Positions 8,815 to 19,764 of a stretch of 64,000 bases of DNA are shown here, one piece after another. The notes beneath the pieces were generated by a model that did not search any database, was not told the origin of the DNA, and saw nothing but the letters and a program-made list of their open reading frames with translations. The DNA comes from Variovorax sp. OK212 (GTDB taxonomy: Bacteria; Pseudomonadota; Gammaproteobacteria; Burkholderiales; Burkholderiaceae_C): assembly GCF_900112425.1 (NCBI RefSeq), contig NZ_FOLP01000009.1, positions 205,083 through 269,082 on the forward strand. The letters are read 5' to 3'. The stretch's first letter is position 1. Every line of letters starts with the position of its first letter. A program made the translations under genes and the position numbers.

Positions 8815-10209
8815 TCAGTTCGGCTTCGCTTCGCGCATCAGGCGCACGAACGGGCCCTCTGTGGCGCGCAGCACCATGGCGCCCAGGCTGCCGCCGACCA
8901 GCGTGGTCGCGACGATGGACACCGCCAGGCCGTTGGGCACCGACTTGAGTGCGTCCGACAACATGCCGACCACCAGCGGACCCACCACGCCGAAAGGCAG
9001 GCTGGCCATCGTGAGCATGGCGATGGTGCGGGCACGCAGGTGCGGCGGCGCCGCGTCCTGCAGCACGTTGGGAAGCAGCACCGCACTGCCGATGAGCGGC
9101 ACCACCAGCAGCCCCAGCAGCATGAAGTTGTGGTTGGCCGAACTCGTGAACAGCAGCAGCGTCGACATCAGCGCCGCCGAGAGATTGCCCAGCATGATCA
9201 GGCGCAGCGCTGCGGCCGGCCCCATGCGCGGCTGCACGTAGCGCATCGACAGCACGCCCAGCAGGCCGCCGGCCACCGTGCCGCACAGGAAGGCCAGGCC
9301 CATGCCCTGTCCCATCTGCACCGGCGTGACGCCGTAGGTGCGCGCCGTGACGATCGGCAACCAGGTGCCCAGCGAACTCAGGCCCACGCCGGTCAGGCCC
9401 ACACCGACCACCAGGCCCGCGAAGGTGCGCCAGTGCAGGCGCAGGTGCTGGCGCAGTGTCGTGGTGGCCGCCGCGCCGGCGCTCGGAGCGGCCGGTGTGC
9501 CGGGCTTTGCTTCCTGTACCCCGCCGCGCGGCGTGCGCCGTATCGACAGCACCAGGAACGTCACCGGAATGCCGGCGCAGGCCAGCACGAAAAAGGTGAG
9601 GCGCCAGGCTTCGAGCTGCTGCATCGACACGGGCAGCCAGGGCCGCAGGTCGTTGGTGAGGTGCACGATGGTGCCGCCCAGCAGCGCACCCAGCGCACTG
9701 CCGAAAATGGCCGACAGCGCGAACACCGCATTGGCCAGCACCCGCTGCGCCCGCGGGAACAGGTCGGGGATCATGCTGTTGGTGATGGGCGTGAGGCCCG
9801 CCTCTCCCACGCCCAGGCCGACGGAGGCGACGAAGAGCACGCCGTAGTCCATGGCCGTGCCGCGCATGGCCGTGGCGGCACTCCACAGCACCACGCAGGC
9901 GGCGAGCACCACGCGCCGGTCGTAGCGGTCGCTGAGCCAGCCCAGCGGCAAGGTGGCGATGCCGGTGAAGAGCACGATGCCCGCGCCCTGCAGCAGCCCG
10001 AGCTGCGTGTCGGACAGCGACAGCGTCTGGCGGATCGGCTCCGTCAGCAGCGTGAGGATGACCTTGTCGATCGACCCCAGCACGGTCGCAATGATGAGCA
10101 CCGCCAGCGCATACCAGGCGCTGGTGGGCGCCCTGCGGGTCGTTTCCAGGGCCGTGGGGGCGGCCGCATCCAGCGGCATCGGTGCCGCGAACGGTGGGAG
10201 GCCCGACAT
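8815..10209 (-). CDS. MFS transporter (spinster-like)
   Basis: Inner-membrane transporter of 464 residues with about 12 hydrophobic segments. The family loop motif appears as GWLSDRYDRR between helices 2 and 3, and GLGVGEAGLTPITNSMIPDLF is characteristic of the spinster-like branch. It starts two bases after the receptor stop and so belongs to the receptor operon. It probably carries the substrate, or a breakdown product, across the inner membrane after uptake by the TonB-dependent receptor; in the mlr microcystin cluster a transporter (MlrD) holds the comparable position. Direction and substrate are inference. Confidence 0.9.
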   Translation of the reverse strand: MSGLPPFAAPMPLDAAAPTALETTRRAPTSAWYALAVLIIATVLGSIDKVILTLLTEPIRQTLSLSDTQLGLLQGAGIVLFTGIATLPLGWLSDRYDRRVVLAACVVLWSAATAMRGTAMDYGVLFVASVGLGVGEAGLTPITNSMIPDLFPRAQRVLANAVFALSAIFGSALGALLGGTIVHLTNDLRPWLPVSMQQLEAWRLTFFVLACAGIPVTFLVLSIRRTPRGGVQEAKPGTPAAPSAGAAATTTLRQHLRLHWRTFAGLVVGVGLTGVGLSSLGTWLPIVTARTYGVTPVQMGQGMGLAFLCGTVAGGLLGVLSMRYVQPRMGPAAALRLIMLGNLSAALMSTLLLFTSSANHNFMLLGLLVVPLIGSAVLLPNVLQDAAPPHLRARTIAMLTMASLPFGVVGPLVVGMLSDALKSVPNGLAVSIVATTLVGGSLGAMVLRATEGPFVRLMREAKPN

Positions 10210-10210
10210 G

Positions 10211-12739
<2,529 letters not shown>

Positions 12740-12772
12740 GATCTACAGCGTGGTATTTGTTTGGGTACCCAC

Positions 12773-12802
12773 TGAGACGAATGCCCCGTCACATTCCGGT
12801 AA
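12773..12802 (-). promoter_or_regulatory. ECF sigma-type promoter of the receptor operon
   Basis: Read on the minus strand: TTACCGGAAT, then 13 bases, then CGTCTCA. This has the GGAA (-35) and CGTC (-10) layout of ECF promoters. The same element with the same 13-base gap between GGAAW and CGTC occurs before fecI and before the STN gene. The -10 ends 33 bases upstream of the receptor ATG, within the 67-base gap after fecR. Confidence 0.8.
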
Positions 12803-12806
12803 TAAG

Positions 12807-13853
12807 CTAGTTTGAAATTCTTATTTCGTTGCCGTTGTCCTGCACCGCAAGGCCGAAGCCCTGCTTGAGCAACGCCACGAAGCCGCCCATGTTGTTCGCA
12901 TCGAAGCTGCCGCCGATGCGGATGCGCGCGACGGCCGCGTCGGCGATCACCAGCTTGTGCGTGTTGTAGCGGTTGAACTGCGTGGCCGCGTCGCCCAGCG
13001 TGGTCTGGTCGAACACCAGCTTCCCCTGGCGCCAGCTGAGCTCGTCGTCGATCTGCTTGGGCGCCTTCGGCACCACCAGCACGTTGCCCGCGTTGGCCAC
13101 TGCCGCCTGGTTGCGCGTGAGGAGGGTGGGCGCAACGGCCTTGCTGCTTTTTTCGTCCTGGGCCGATGCGATCTGCACGCGGCCTTCCTCCACCACCACG
13201 TTCACCTGGTCGCCCTGGCGCCGCACCACGAAGCGCGTGCCCAGCACGGTGATGCGGCGGTCGCCGGCGATCACCACGAAGGGATGCTTCTTGTCGTGCG
13301 CGATGTCGAAGTAGGCCTCGCCGTCTTCCAGCCACACCTTGCGCCCGCTGCCGTTCACCAGGGTGCGCAGGTGCGTGGCGGTGTTCAGCGTGAGCACGGA
13401 GCCGTCGGCCAGCGCGACCTGCTGGCGCGCGCCCACCGCGGTGGCGTAGCTCTCGCTCTGCCAGTCCTGCGTGTAGCGCCAGCCCAGCCAGCTGAAGCCG
13501 GCAGCCGCCAGCAGCATGCCGGCCGCGATGCGTTGCGCGGAGAAGCGCGGCAGCCAGCGGGCGCCGGTTGCCTGCGGCGACGGGCCGGCCGCGGGCGCAC
13601 GCACGGGCAGGGGAATGAGCGATGCCTCGGGCGCCGGTGCCGGTGCCGGCGCGGGTACCGGCGGTGCGCGCAGCGCGCCCAGCCGGTCGCTGCGCTGCCA
13701 CACGCTCTCCAGGCGCAGCCAGGCGATGCGGTGCGCGATCGACTCGGCGATCCAGCCGTCCAGCTGTTGCTGGTCGGTGTCGCTCCAGTGGCCGCTGTCG
13801 CGGCGTGCCAGCCAGTCGGCGGCGGCGGATTCGATGCGTTCGGCTTCCGTCAT
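12807..13853 (-). CDS. fecR: FecR-family anti-sigma / signal-transfer protein
   Basis: Protein of 348 residues with an N-terminal cytoplasmic anti-sigma region (about 1-90, with ADWLARRDSGHW and HRIAWLRLESVW motifs), a proline-rich stretch, one membrane helix (about 115-135, IAAGMLLAAAGFSWLGWRY) and a periplasmic FecR domain (VALADGSVLTLNTATHLRTL; YFDIAHDKKHPFVVIAGDRR). In FecIRA-type systems it relays receptor occupancy to the ECF sigma factor. The ATG overlaps the fecI stop by 4 bases. It lies upstream of the STN receptor, the usual order. Confidence 0.95.
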   Translation of the reverse strand: MTEAERIESAAADWLARRDSGHWSDTDQQQLDGWIAESIAHRIAWLRLESVWQRSDRLGALRAPPVPAPAPAPAPEASLIPLPVRAPAAGPSPQATGARWLPRFSAQRIAAGMLLAAAGFSWLGWRYTQDWQSESYATAVGARQQVALADGSVLTLNTATHLRTLVNGSGRKVWLEDGEAYFDIAHDKKHPFVVIAGDRRITVLGTRFVVRRQGDQVNVVVEEGRVQIASAQDEKSSKAVAPTLLTRNQAAVANAGNVLVVPKAPKQIDDELSWRQGKLVFDQTTLGDAATQFNRYNTHKLVIADAAVARIRIGGSFDANNMGGFVALLKQGFGLAVQDNGNEIRISN

Positions 13854-14422
13854 GGTGAGAGCCTCTTGTCGTTCTGTGCCCGGCCGAAGGCCTTGGTGTC
13901 CAGCTGCACGCCGCTGGAAAGCATGGCATCTGCCAGGGCCCGTACGCCGCGCGACACCTGCCGCTCGACCGTGTCTTCGGTGATGCCCAGTTGCGTGGCC
14001 ACCTCGCGCTGCGAGAGGCCGTCGATCTTGCGCATTTCCACCACGCGGCGGCACTTGGAGGGCAGCGCGTCCAGCGCCGATTGAAGCAGCCGCAGCTCAC
14101 CGCGGCCGGCGGCATGGCGCTCGGGGGTGAGCTCGTCGGCCGAGAAATCGAGCGCGTCGAGGTCGGCAATGATCTCGATGGACACGATCTGGGCCCGCCG
14201 TGCCCGGTCGATCAGCAGGTTGCGGGCGGTGGCGAAGACAAAAGGCTTGACCAGCTCGGGGAGGGCCTTGGCGGCCGATTCATAGATACGCACGTAAACG
14301 TCCTGGCGCAGGTCGGGAATTTCGGCGTCGTCACGCCAGTTGCGCCGAAGAAACCGCGTGAGCGCGGCCTCCATGGGAAGCACTTCCCTGACGAACCAGG
14401 TGTCCAAGTCACTGAGAACCAA
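13850..14422 (-). CDS. fecI: ECF RNA polymerase sigma factor, FecI type
   Basis: Sigma-70 family protein of 190 residues with region 2 (FLRRNWRDDAEIPDLRQDVY; KPFVFATARNLLIDRARRAQ) and region 4 (LDALPSKCRRVVEMRKIDGL; SQREVATQLGITEDTVERQV). I place the start at a TTG (14422) because AGGAG lies 7 bases upstream and because an ECF-type promoter sits at 14486-14515; a longer frame open to 14527 would begin upstream of that promoter. It overlaps fecR. The promoter copies at its own gene, the receptor and the STN gene suggest autoregulation. Confidence 0.9.
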   Translation of the reverse strand: MVLSDLDTWFVREVLPMEAALTRFLRRNWRDDAEIPDLRQDVYVRIYESAAKALPELVKPFVFATARNLLIDRARRAQIVSIEIIADLDALDFSADELTPERHAAGRGELRLLQSALDALPSKCRRVVEMRKIDGLSQREVATQLGITEDTVERQVSRGVRALADAMLSSGVQLDTKAFGRAQNDKRLSP

Positions 14423-14485
14423 AAGAGCGCTCCTGCGAGTGGCGGGGTGGGGTGGCGACGGGCCGCCGGGATTGGCGACAGACAG

Positions 14486-14515
14486 TGAGACGAACGGCCG
14501 CGCAATTTCCGGTAA
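14486..14515 (-). promoter_or_regulatory. ECF sigma-type promoter of fecI-fecR
   Basis: Minus strand: TTACCGGAAA, then 13 bases, then CGTCTCA. It matches the receptor promoter in both boxes and in spacing. The -10 ends about 64 bases upstream of the TTG chosen as the fecI start. Confidence 0.75.
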
Positions 14516-14562
14516 CGCGCGGTGCAAATACCTGCGGGCCGCCGCCGAAATGCGGCGCGGCC

Positions 14563-14593
14563 GTTACCGGAATCCGTGGTCTGGCTCGTCTCA
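14563..14593 (+). promoter_or_regulatory. ECF sigma-type promoter of the STN-domain gene
   Basis: Plus strand: GTTACCGGAAT, 13 bases, CGTCTCA ending at 14593, 42 bases before the ATG at 14636. It is the third copy of the element and faces away from the fecI copy, so one sigma factor would drive both divergent genes. Confidence 0.75.
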
Positions 14594-14635
14594 CACAGGT
14601 CACAAGAAAAATCAGATCGCGGGAAGCACATCCAA

Positions 14636-14995
14636 ATGAATCGAAGCCGGAGGCAGAGTCCCTCCCTCTCCACGCAGTCCAGCCGACACCTCGCCCTGGC
14701 CCTTGCGGTCTCCGGCGTCCTGATGGCGGGCCCGTCATGGAGCCTCACGCTGACCCGCGAGTTTGACGTGGGCAGCGGCGCGCTCAAGCCCGCGCTGGAC
14801 GCCTACATCGCGCAGTCGGGCGTGCAGCTCATCTACAAGGTGGAGGACGTCATGGAACTGTCGACGCGGGGTGTCAGGGGCAAGGCCACGCCCGACGCGG
14901 CGCTGGAACGGTTGCTGGAGGGGACCCGGCTGCGCATCCGCCGTGGCCAGGACGGGGCGATGGTGCTGATCGCGCCGGTGGACAAGAAGCCCTGA
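14636..14995 (+). CDS. Free-standing periplasmic STN-domain protein
   Basis: Small protein of 119 residues: a signal peptide (hydrophobic HLALALAVSGVLMAGPSWS, cleavage near residue 37) followed by nothing but an STN (secretin/TonB short N-terminal) domain. By hand alignment about 43 of 73 positions equal the STN domain of the receptor at 10211-12739, including DAYIAQSGVQLIYKVEDV. There is no TonB box, plug or barrel and the next stop is in place, so it is a detached signalling domain rather than a truncated barrel gene in another frame. It is driven by the ECF-type promoter. It may compete with or modulate receptor-to-FecR signalling. Confidence 0.85.
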   Translation: MNRSRRQSPSLSTQSSRHLALALAVSGVLMAGPSWSLTLTREFDVGSGALKPALDAYIAQSGVQLIYKVEDVMELSTRGVRGKATPDAALERLLEGTRLRIRRGQDGAMVLIAPVDKKP

Positions 14996-15076
14996 AAGCG
15001 TCGCCCGATTGAGCGCGGTTGAGCGTTGTTGCACGCTGTCGAAGTCCCGGCAGAACTTGTAGAGTCGAGCCCGCAC

Positions 15077-15103
15077 CCGGCCGGATGCCCACATTCCGGC
15101 CGG
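15077..15103. other. Hairpin in the leader of the DUF2200 gene
   Basis: Perfect 9-base inverted repeat CCGGCCGGA / TCCGGCCGG with a 9-base loop, just upstream of the AAGGAG ribosome binding site at 15108. It could affect translation or be a terminator of the preceding gene. No T-run follows. Confidence 0.4.
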
Positions 15104-15121
15104 CATGAAGGAGAAATGACG

Positions 15122-15472
15122 ATGCCGGAGCACCGGATCTTCGCGATGCCGTTCGCCAAGGTGTACCCGCTGTACGTCAAGAAGGCGGAACGCAAGAATC
15201 GCACGAAGGAAGAAGTCGACCAGGTCATCTGCTGGCTCACCGGCTACGACCTGGCGGGAATGCAGCGGCAGATCGAACAGGAGAACGACTTCCGGACCTT
15301 CTTCGCTCAGGCCCCGGCCCTGCATCCGAACGTCGGCCTGATCAAGGGCGTCGTGTGCGGCGTTCGCGTCGAGGAAGTCGACGACCCGCTGATGCGGAAG
15401 ATCCGCTACATGGACAAGCTGGTGGACGAGCTTGCCAAGGGAAAGGCGCTCGAGAAGATCCTGCGGAAGTAG
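15122..15472 (+). CDS. DUF2200 family protein
   Basis: Protein of 116 residues beginning MPEHRIFAMPFAKVYPLYVK, with KAERKNRTKEEVDQVICWLTG characteristic of DUF2200, a widespread small cytoplasmic protein of unknown function. The second of two nearby ATGs (15122) is chosen because AAGGAG lies 8 bases upstream; the first is only 2 bases from it. It stands alone between the STN gene and a convergent LysR gene. A 250-base stretch after it contains no gene I can support. Confidence 0.85.
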   Translation: MPEHRIFAMPFAKVYPLYVKKAERKNRTKEEVDQVICWLTGYDLAGMQRQIEQENDFRTFFAQAPALHPNVGLIKGVVCGVRVEEVDDPLMRKIRYMDKLVDELAKGKALEKILRK

Positions 15473-15722
15473 CACGCGCGTTGGGCCTGTCGATTCGGTC
15501 GTGCGCTGGCGCTTCCAGGCAAGGGGCAGGGGTTGCCTCATCCGTGGCCGCCTGAGCGACGGCTTCGAGAACGAGCGATTCTGCTTCGGCGTGGAAAGCG
15601 ACCGAAGGACATGCGCTGGGTTGCGGAATCGGGCCTTCTTGCGGCGTCCTTCGTCAAGCAGCAAACGGCAATATCGACATGGGCGCTGAACGCCCGCGCC
15701 GCCTGCCGGCGAAGCAGGGTGC

Positions 15723-16640
15723 CTAAGACTGGCGGTTAGGTTGGGCGAAGTTCATGGCCGATGCCTGCAACTCGTTCAGGAACCGCCGCGCGGCGATGGA
15801 CAGCGTCGCCTTCTGCCGCCGGATCACGTGGATGCGATGGACCGTGGTGCCGATGTCGGCAATGGCGCACGCCTTGAGCCCCCATTCCTGCGCGATGCGG
15901 GCCGCGTAGCCGGGCAACACGACCACGCCCGCGCCTGCACGCACCAGCCCAAGCGCGGCCGTGAGTGTGCCGACCTCGATCGCGCTGGGCAGCGCGATGC
16001 CCTGGCGGGCCACGATGTCGTCGATGGTCCGCCGCACCGTGTACACGTTGCGCAGGCTGATGTGCTCGCAGCGGGCGAGCGTTTTCCACGGGACCTTCTT
16101 CTTTCCGGCGATCGGGTGGTCGGCGCGAACCACGGCGAACATCGAATCCTCGAACGCGACCTGGGTGTCTGCGCCGGCGATCTGGTGGTCGACCGCGCCA
16201 AGGCCGAAGTCGACCCGCCCGGCCAGGACGCTCGCGACGGTCTCGTCGGTCGAGAGTTCATGCAGGTCGAACTGCACGCCGGGGTAGCGCGCGCGGTAGT
16301 CGGCAATCAACGGGGCCAGCAGGCCGTAGACCATCATGGGCGATGCTGCAATGCCGACCCGCCCGCGCTGCAGGTCGGCCAGCTCGGCCACGCTGCGCGC
16401 CGCCGAGCGCATGGTCGCGATGATCTCCTCCGCGAAGGGATGGAACTCGAAGGCCTCCGCATTGGGCTGCACGCGCCGCGTGGTGCGGTCGAACAGCGCG
16501 AACCCCAGCTGCGCCTCGAGTTCGGCGACCACCTTGCTCACGGCCGACTGCGTCATGTGGCGCTGGGTGGCGGCCGCGGTGAAGCTGCGCGTGTCGAACA
16601 GTGCCAGGAAAACCTCGAGCTGCCGAATGGTGATATTCAT
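15723..16640 (-). CDS. LysR-family transcriptional regulator
   Basis: Protein of 305 residues, full length. N-terminal HTH: MNITIRQLEVFLALFDTRSF then AAATQRHMTQSAVSKVVAEL and LFDRTTRRVQPNAEAFEF; the effector domain contains GRVGIAASPMMVYGLLAPLI. Divergent from the enoyl-CoA hydratase/Bug/CoA-transferase genes with about 96 bases between starts, so it is the likely regulator of that block. A TTATTCGAATAA palindrome at 16658-16669 in the gap is a candidate operator. Confidence 0.92.
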   Translation of the reverse strand: MNITIRQLEVFLALFDTRSFTAAATQRHMTQSAVSKVVAELEAQLGFALFDRTTRRVQPNAEAFEFHPFAEEIIATMRSAARSVAELADLQRGRVGIAASPMMVYGLLAPLIADYRARYPGVQFDLHELSTDETVASVLAGRVDFGLGAVDHQIAGADTQVAFEDSMFAVVRADHPIAGKKKVPWKTLARCEHISLRNVYTVRRTIDDIVARQGIALPSAIEVGTLTAALGLVRAGAGVVVLPGYAARIAQEWGLKACAIADIGTTVHRIHVIRRQKATLSIAARRFLNELQASAMNFAQPNRQS

Positions 16641-16657
16641 TCCAATAGGGACTTGGT

Positions 16658-16669
16658 TTATTCGAATAA
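16658..16669. promoter_or_regulatory. Palindrome, candidate LysR operator
   Basis: Perfect 12-base palindrome TTATTCGAATAA in the AT-richer gap between a LysR gene and the divergent acyl-CoA block. LysR regulators often bind such dyads upstream of their divergent targets. Binding is inferred from position only. Confidence 0.45.
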
Positions 16670-16736
16670 TTCCATTGTTGCATCAATGACCGCTGCCTAC
16701 CATCGGGCGCAATCTCACAACCGACCTGCCCGTGCC

Positions 16737-17516
16737 ATGGAAATTTCCACCGAATCCCGCCCTCGCTGCCACGTCGATGTCGATGCCGAAGGCGTCGCCA
16801 GCGTGCAGTTCGACAACGGCCGCCTCAACCTGCTGACCGCCGAGGCCGCCGCCATCTACACCGAGACGCTGCACGAGCTCCAGTGGCGCGACGACATCCG
16901 CCTGCTGATCCTGCGCGGGCGCCCCACGGCCTTCGTGGGCGGAGCAGACATCAAGTTCCTCAAGGACGCGAAGCACCGCGACATCGACGCCTACATCAAG
17001 GGCGTCTTCGCGCTGTGCGAGCAACTGCGCGCCTTGCCGTTCCCGACCATGTCCGTGGTCTCGGGCTACTGCCTGGGCGCCGGCATGGAGGTCGCGACCG
17101 TGTGCGATATCAAGATCGCGGCGAAAGACGCGCGATTCGGCATGCCCGAGGTCAAGCTCGGCGTGCCTTCGGTCATTCACGGCGCGTTGCTGCCGGGCCT
17201 TATCGGCTGGGGCCGCACGCGGGACCTGCTGCTGTCGGGCCGGATGATCGATGCCGAAAAGGCTTGCGACTGGGGCCTCATCACCGCAACCGTGCCCGCC
17301 GAATCGCTCGAGGACGAGGTTGGCACGTGGCGGCACGAACTGCTTTCGGGCGCACCGCAGGCCCTGCGCAACCAGAAGGCGCTGATCCGCAGCTGGGAAC
17401 GCATGCCCACGCAGGACGCCATTGCCGTCGGCGTCGAGGCGCTGGTGCGGGCCTATGACACGAGCGAGCCCAAGGACTACATCGAGGCTTTCCTGCGCGC
17501 GAGAAAGCGCGCCTGA
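16737..17516 (+). CDS. Enoyl-CoA hydratase/isomerase family protein
   Basis: Crotonase-fold protein of about 259 residues. It has the oxyanion-hole segment FVGGADIKFL, the CLGAGMEVATVCDIKIAAKD block and FGMPEVKLGVPS; both glutamates that act in hydratases (in GMEV and PEV) are present. The start is uncertain: an in-frame ATG at 16686 would add 17 residues but crowd the promoter region. It is the first gene of a plus-strand block with a Bug-type binding protein and a CoA-transferase, which suggests import of an organic acid, activation to a CoA thioester and hydration. The substrate is unknown. Confidence 0.88.
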   Translation: MEISTESRPRCHVDVDAEGVASVQFDNGRLNLLTAEAAAIYTETLHELQWRDDIRLLILRGRPTAFVGGADIKFLKDAKHRDIDAYIKGVFALCEQLRALPFPTMSVVSGYCLGAGMEVATVCDIKIAAKDARFGMPEVKLGVPSVIHGALLPGLIGWGRTRDLLLSGRMIDAEKACDWGLITATVPAESLEDEVGTWRHELLSGAPQALRNQKALIRSWERMPTQDAIAVGVEALVRAYDTSEPKDYIEAFLRARKRA

Positions 17517-17542
17517 AGACACCGGCAAGGAGACATGCACAC

Positions 17543-18517
17543 ATGACACCGATCTCTAACTTCGTGCGCGCCGCATCCCTCGGCCTGGCACTGGCCGCGG
17601 GGCTTTCCGCAGCCGTCGCGTCCTCGTACCCCGAGCGCGCCGTGACGCTCGTCGTGCCGTTCGCCGCGGGCGGCATGACCGACGTGCTGGCCCGCCAGTT
17701 GTCGCGCAGGATGCAGGACGAACTCAGGCAGCCGGCCGTGGTGGACAACCGCGTCGGCGCGGGCGGCATCATCGGCGCCGAGCGTGTCGCCAAGTCGCGC
17801 CCCGACGGCCACACGCTGCTCATCACGACGACGGCGCACGTCGTCAATCCGGCCATCACCAAGCAACTGCCCTACGACACCGAGAAGGACTTCGTGCCCG
17901 TGGCCATGCTGGCGCGCACGCCGAACGTGCTGGTGGTGCATCCCTCGGTGCCCGCGAAGAATCTGCAGGAGCTGATCGCGTTCGCCAGGAAGAGCGGCGG
18001 CGTGTCCTACGGCTCGTCGGGCAGCGGCGGCACGACGCACCTGTCCGGGGAACTGCTGGCAGCCCGCACCGGCGCGCCGTTTCTGCATGTGCCGTACAAG
18101 GGCACGGCGCTGGCGGTGAACGACGTGCTGGGCGGCCAGATCCAGGCGGCCTTCGTCGATGCGCTCACGGCGGTGAAGTACGTCGAGAGCCAGAAGCTGC
18201 GCGCCATCGGCGTGTCGACCGCGCAGCGCAACCCCTCGCTGTCCGAGGTGCCCACCATCGCCGAGCAGGGCGTGCCCGGCTACGAGACCGAGATCTGGAT
18301 CGGCCTGTATGCGCCGCGCGGCACGCCGCCCGAGATCGTGCGGCAGCTCAACCGCATCGCCGTCGGCGCGATGAACGAGCCCGCGTTCAAGGACATGCTG
18401 GCGCGCCAGGGAACGGCACCCGGAACGATGGACACGGTCGCCTTCGAGGCCTACGTGAAGCGCGAGATCGCCAAGTGGCATGCCATCGTGCGCGACGCGC
18501 GCATCGAGCCGCAATGA
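17543..18517 (+). CDS. Bug-family (TctC-like) tripartite tricarboxylate substrate-binding protein
   Basis: Periplasmic binding protein of 324 residues with a signal peptide (LGLALAAGLSAAVASS, cleavage near residue 28) and the Bug hallmarks YPERAVTLVVPFAAGG, VVDNRVGAGGIIGAE and GYETEIWIGLYAPRGTP. Such proteins bind carboxylates for TctAB transporters, and are massively expanded in Burkholderiales, usually without adjacent TctAB genes, as here. It lies 26 bases after the hydratase and overlaps or abuts the CoA-transferase start, so the three genes form an operon. Confidence 0.93.
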   Translation: MTPISNFVRAASLGLALAAGLSAAVASSYPERAVTLVVPFAAGGMTDVLARQLSRRMQDELRQPAVVDNRVGAGGIIGAERVAKSRPDGHTLLITTTAHVVNPAITKQLPYDTEKDFVPVAMLARTPNVLVVHPSVPAKNLQELIAFARKSGGVSYGSSGSGGTTHLSGELLAARTGAPFLHVPYKGTALAVNDVLGGQIQAAFVDALTAVKYVESQKLRAIGVSTAQRNPSLSEVPTIAEQGVPGYETEIWIGLYAPRGTPPEIVRQLNRIAVGAMNEPAFKDMLARQGTAPGTMDTVAFEAYVKREIAKWHAIVRDARIEPQ

Positions 18518-18528
18518 AGGAGAAGGGC

Positions 18529-19722
18529 GTGACGGCCGCATTGCCTCTTTCGGGCGTACGCATCCTCGATCTCACGAGCGTCATCATGGGGCCCTACGCC
18601 ACGCAGATGCTCGCGGAGTACGGCGCCGACGTCATCAAGGTCGAACCGCCCGAAGGCGACATCATGCGCGGCATGGGACCGGTGCGCGAAGAAGGCATGG
18701 GGCCGGTGTTTCTCAACCTCAACCGCGGCAAGCGCAGCCTCTGCCTCGACCTGAAGTCACCGGGCGCGGCCGAGACGCTGTTGCGCGCGGTGGCCACGGC
18801 CGACGTGTTCATCACCAACATGCGCCAGGGCGCGCTCACGCGCCTCGGGCTGGGCTGGGAAGAACTGAAGCGGCACCACCCGACGCTGATCTACGTCTTT
18901 CTGTCGGGTTTCGCACAGGACGGCCCGTACGCGGGCCGCCCCGCATACGACGACCTGATCCAGGGCATGGTGGCGCTGCCCGCGCTCGTGGCCGCCGCAG
19001 GCGAGGGGGAGCCGCAGTACCTGCCGCTGAACATCGCCGACAAGACCATGGGCCTCTTCGCTGCGCAGACCGTGCTGGCCGCGCTGCTGCAGCGCAACCG
19101 GAACGAAGCGCAAGCGGAGGGACAGTTCATCGAAGTGCCGATGTTCGAGACCATGGCGAACTTCGTGTTGCTCGATCACATGGCCGGCGCGAGCTTCGAG
19201 CCGCCGCTCGGGCAGCCGGGCAACCCGAGGCTGCTGTCGCGCTACCGCAAGCCCTATCGCACGCAGGACGGGTGGTTGAGCACGCTGCTCTACACCGACC
19301 GGCATTGGGAGAGCTTCCTGCGCTTGGTGGGACAGGATGCGTTGTGGCACAGCGACCCGCGCTTTCGCACCATGGCCAGCCGCACGCAGCACATCGACGC
19401 GGTGTATGCGTTCGTGGAGCAGCACATCGCCCAACATCCTACGGCGCACTGGCTGGAGGTCTTGCTGCACGCCGACATTCCGGTGGCGCGCATTCCGGGC
19501 GTCGAGGCGCTCATCCGCGAACTGCGGGACAGCGGCAGCGGCCCGGTGCGGGACTATGCCGATGCGCACGGCAACACCTATGTCGGCCTGGAGCCCGCGG
19601 CACGCTGGCTGCATGCGCAGCCGGTGGCGGGGAGGGCGGCGCCTCGCCTGGGGGAGCACACCGAGGAAATCCTGCGGGAGCTGTCGGCGGCGGGCATCGA
19701 CCAGGAGGATCGCGTCCGGTGA
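18529..19722 (+). CDS. CaiB/BaiF-family CoA-transferase
   Basis: Class III CoA-transferase of 397 residues. It opens with LPLSGVRILDLTSVIMGPYA and LAEYGADVIKVEPPEGD; the catalytic aspartate is the first Asp in AYDDLIQG (about residue 141). I use GTG at 18529 because AAGGAG lies 6 bases upstream; an ATG at 18514 that overlaps the Bug gene stop (ATGA) is the alternative. It would move CoA onto a carboxylic acid taken up through the Bug protein, feeding the hydratase. The substrate is not determined. Confidence 0.9.
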   Translation: MTAALPLSGVRILDLTSVIMGPYATQMLAEYGADVIKVEPPEGDIMRGMGPVREEGMGPVFLNLNRGKRSLCLDLKSPGAAETLLRAVATADVFITNMRQGALTRLGLGWEELKRHHPTLIYVFLSGFAQDGPYAGRPAYDDLIQGMVALPALVAAAGEGEPQYLPLNIADKTMGLFAAQTVLAALLQRNRNEAQAEGQFIEVPMFETMANFVLLDHMAGASFEPPLGQPGNPRLLSRYRKPYRTQDGWLSTLLYTDRHWESFLRLVGQDALWHSDPRFRTMASRTQHIDAVYAFVEQHIAQHPTAHWLEVLLHADIPVARIPGVEALIRELRDSGSGPVRDYADAHGNTYVGLEPAARWLHAQPVAGRAAPRLGEHTEEILRELSAAGIDQEDRVR

Positions 19723-19764
19723 GTGCCGCTGCCTGGCGGCGGCATCCGGCACGTCCAGATGCTG

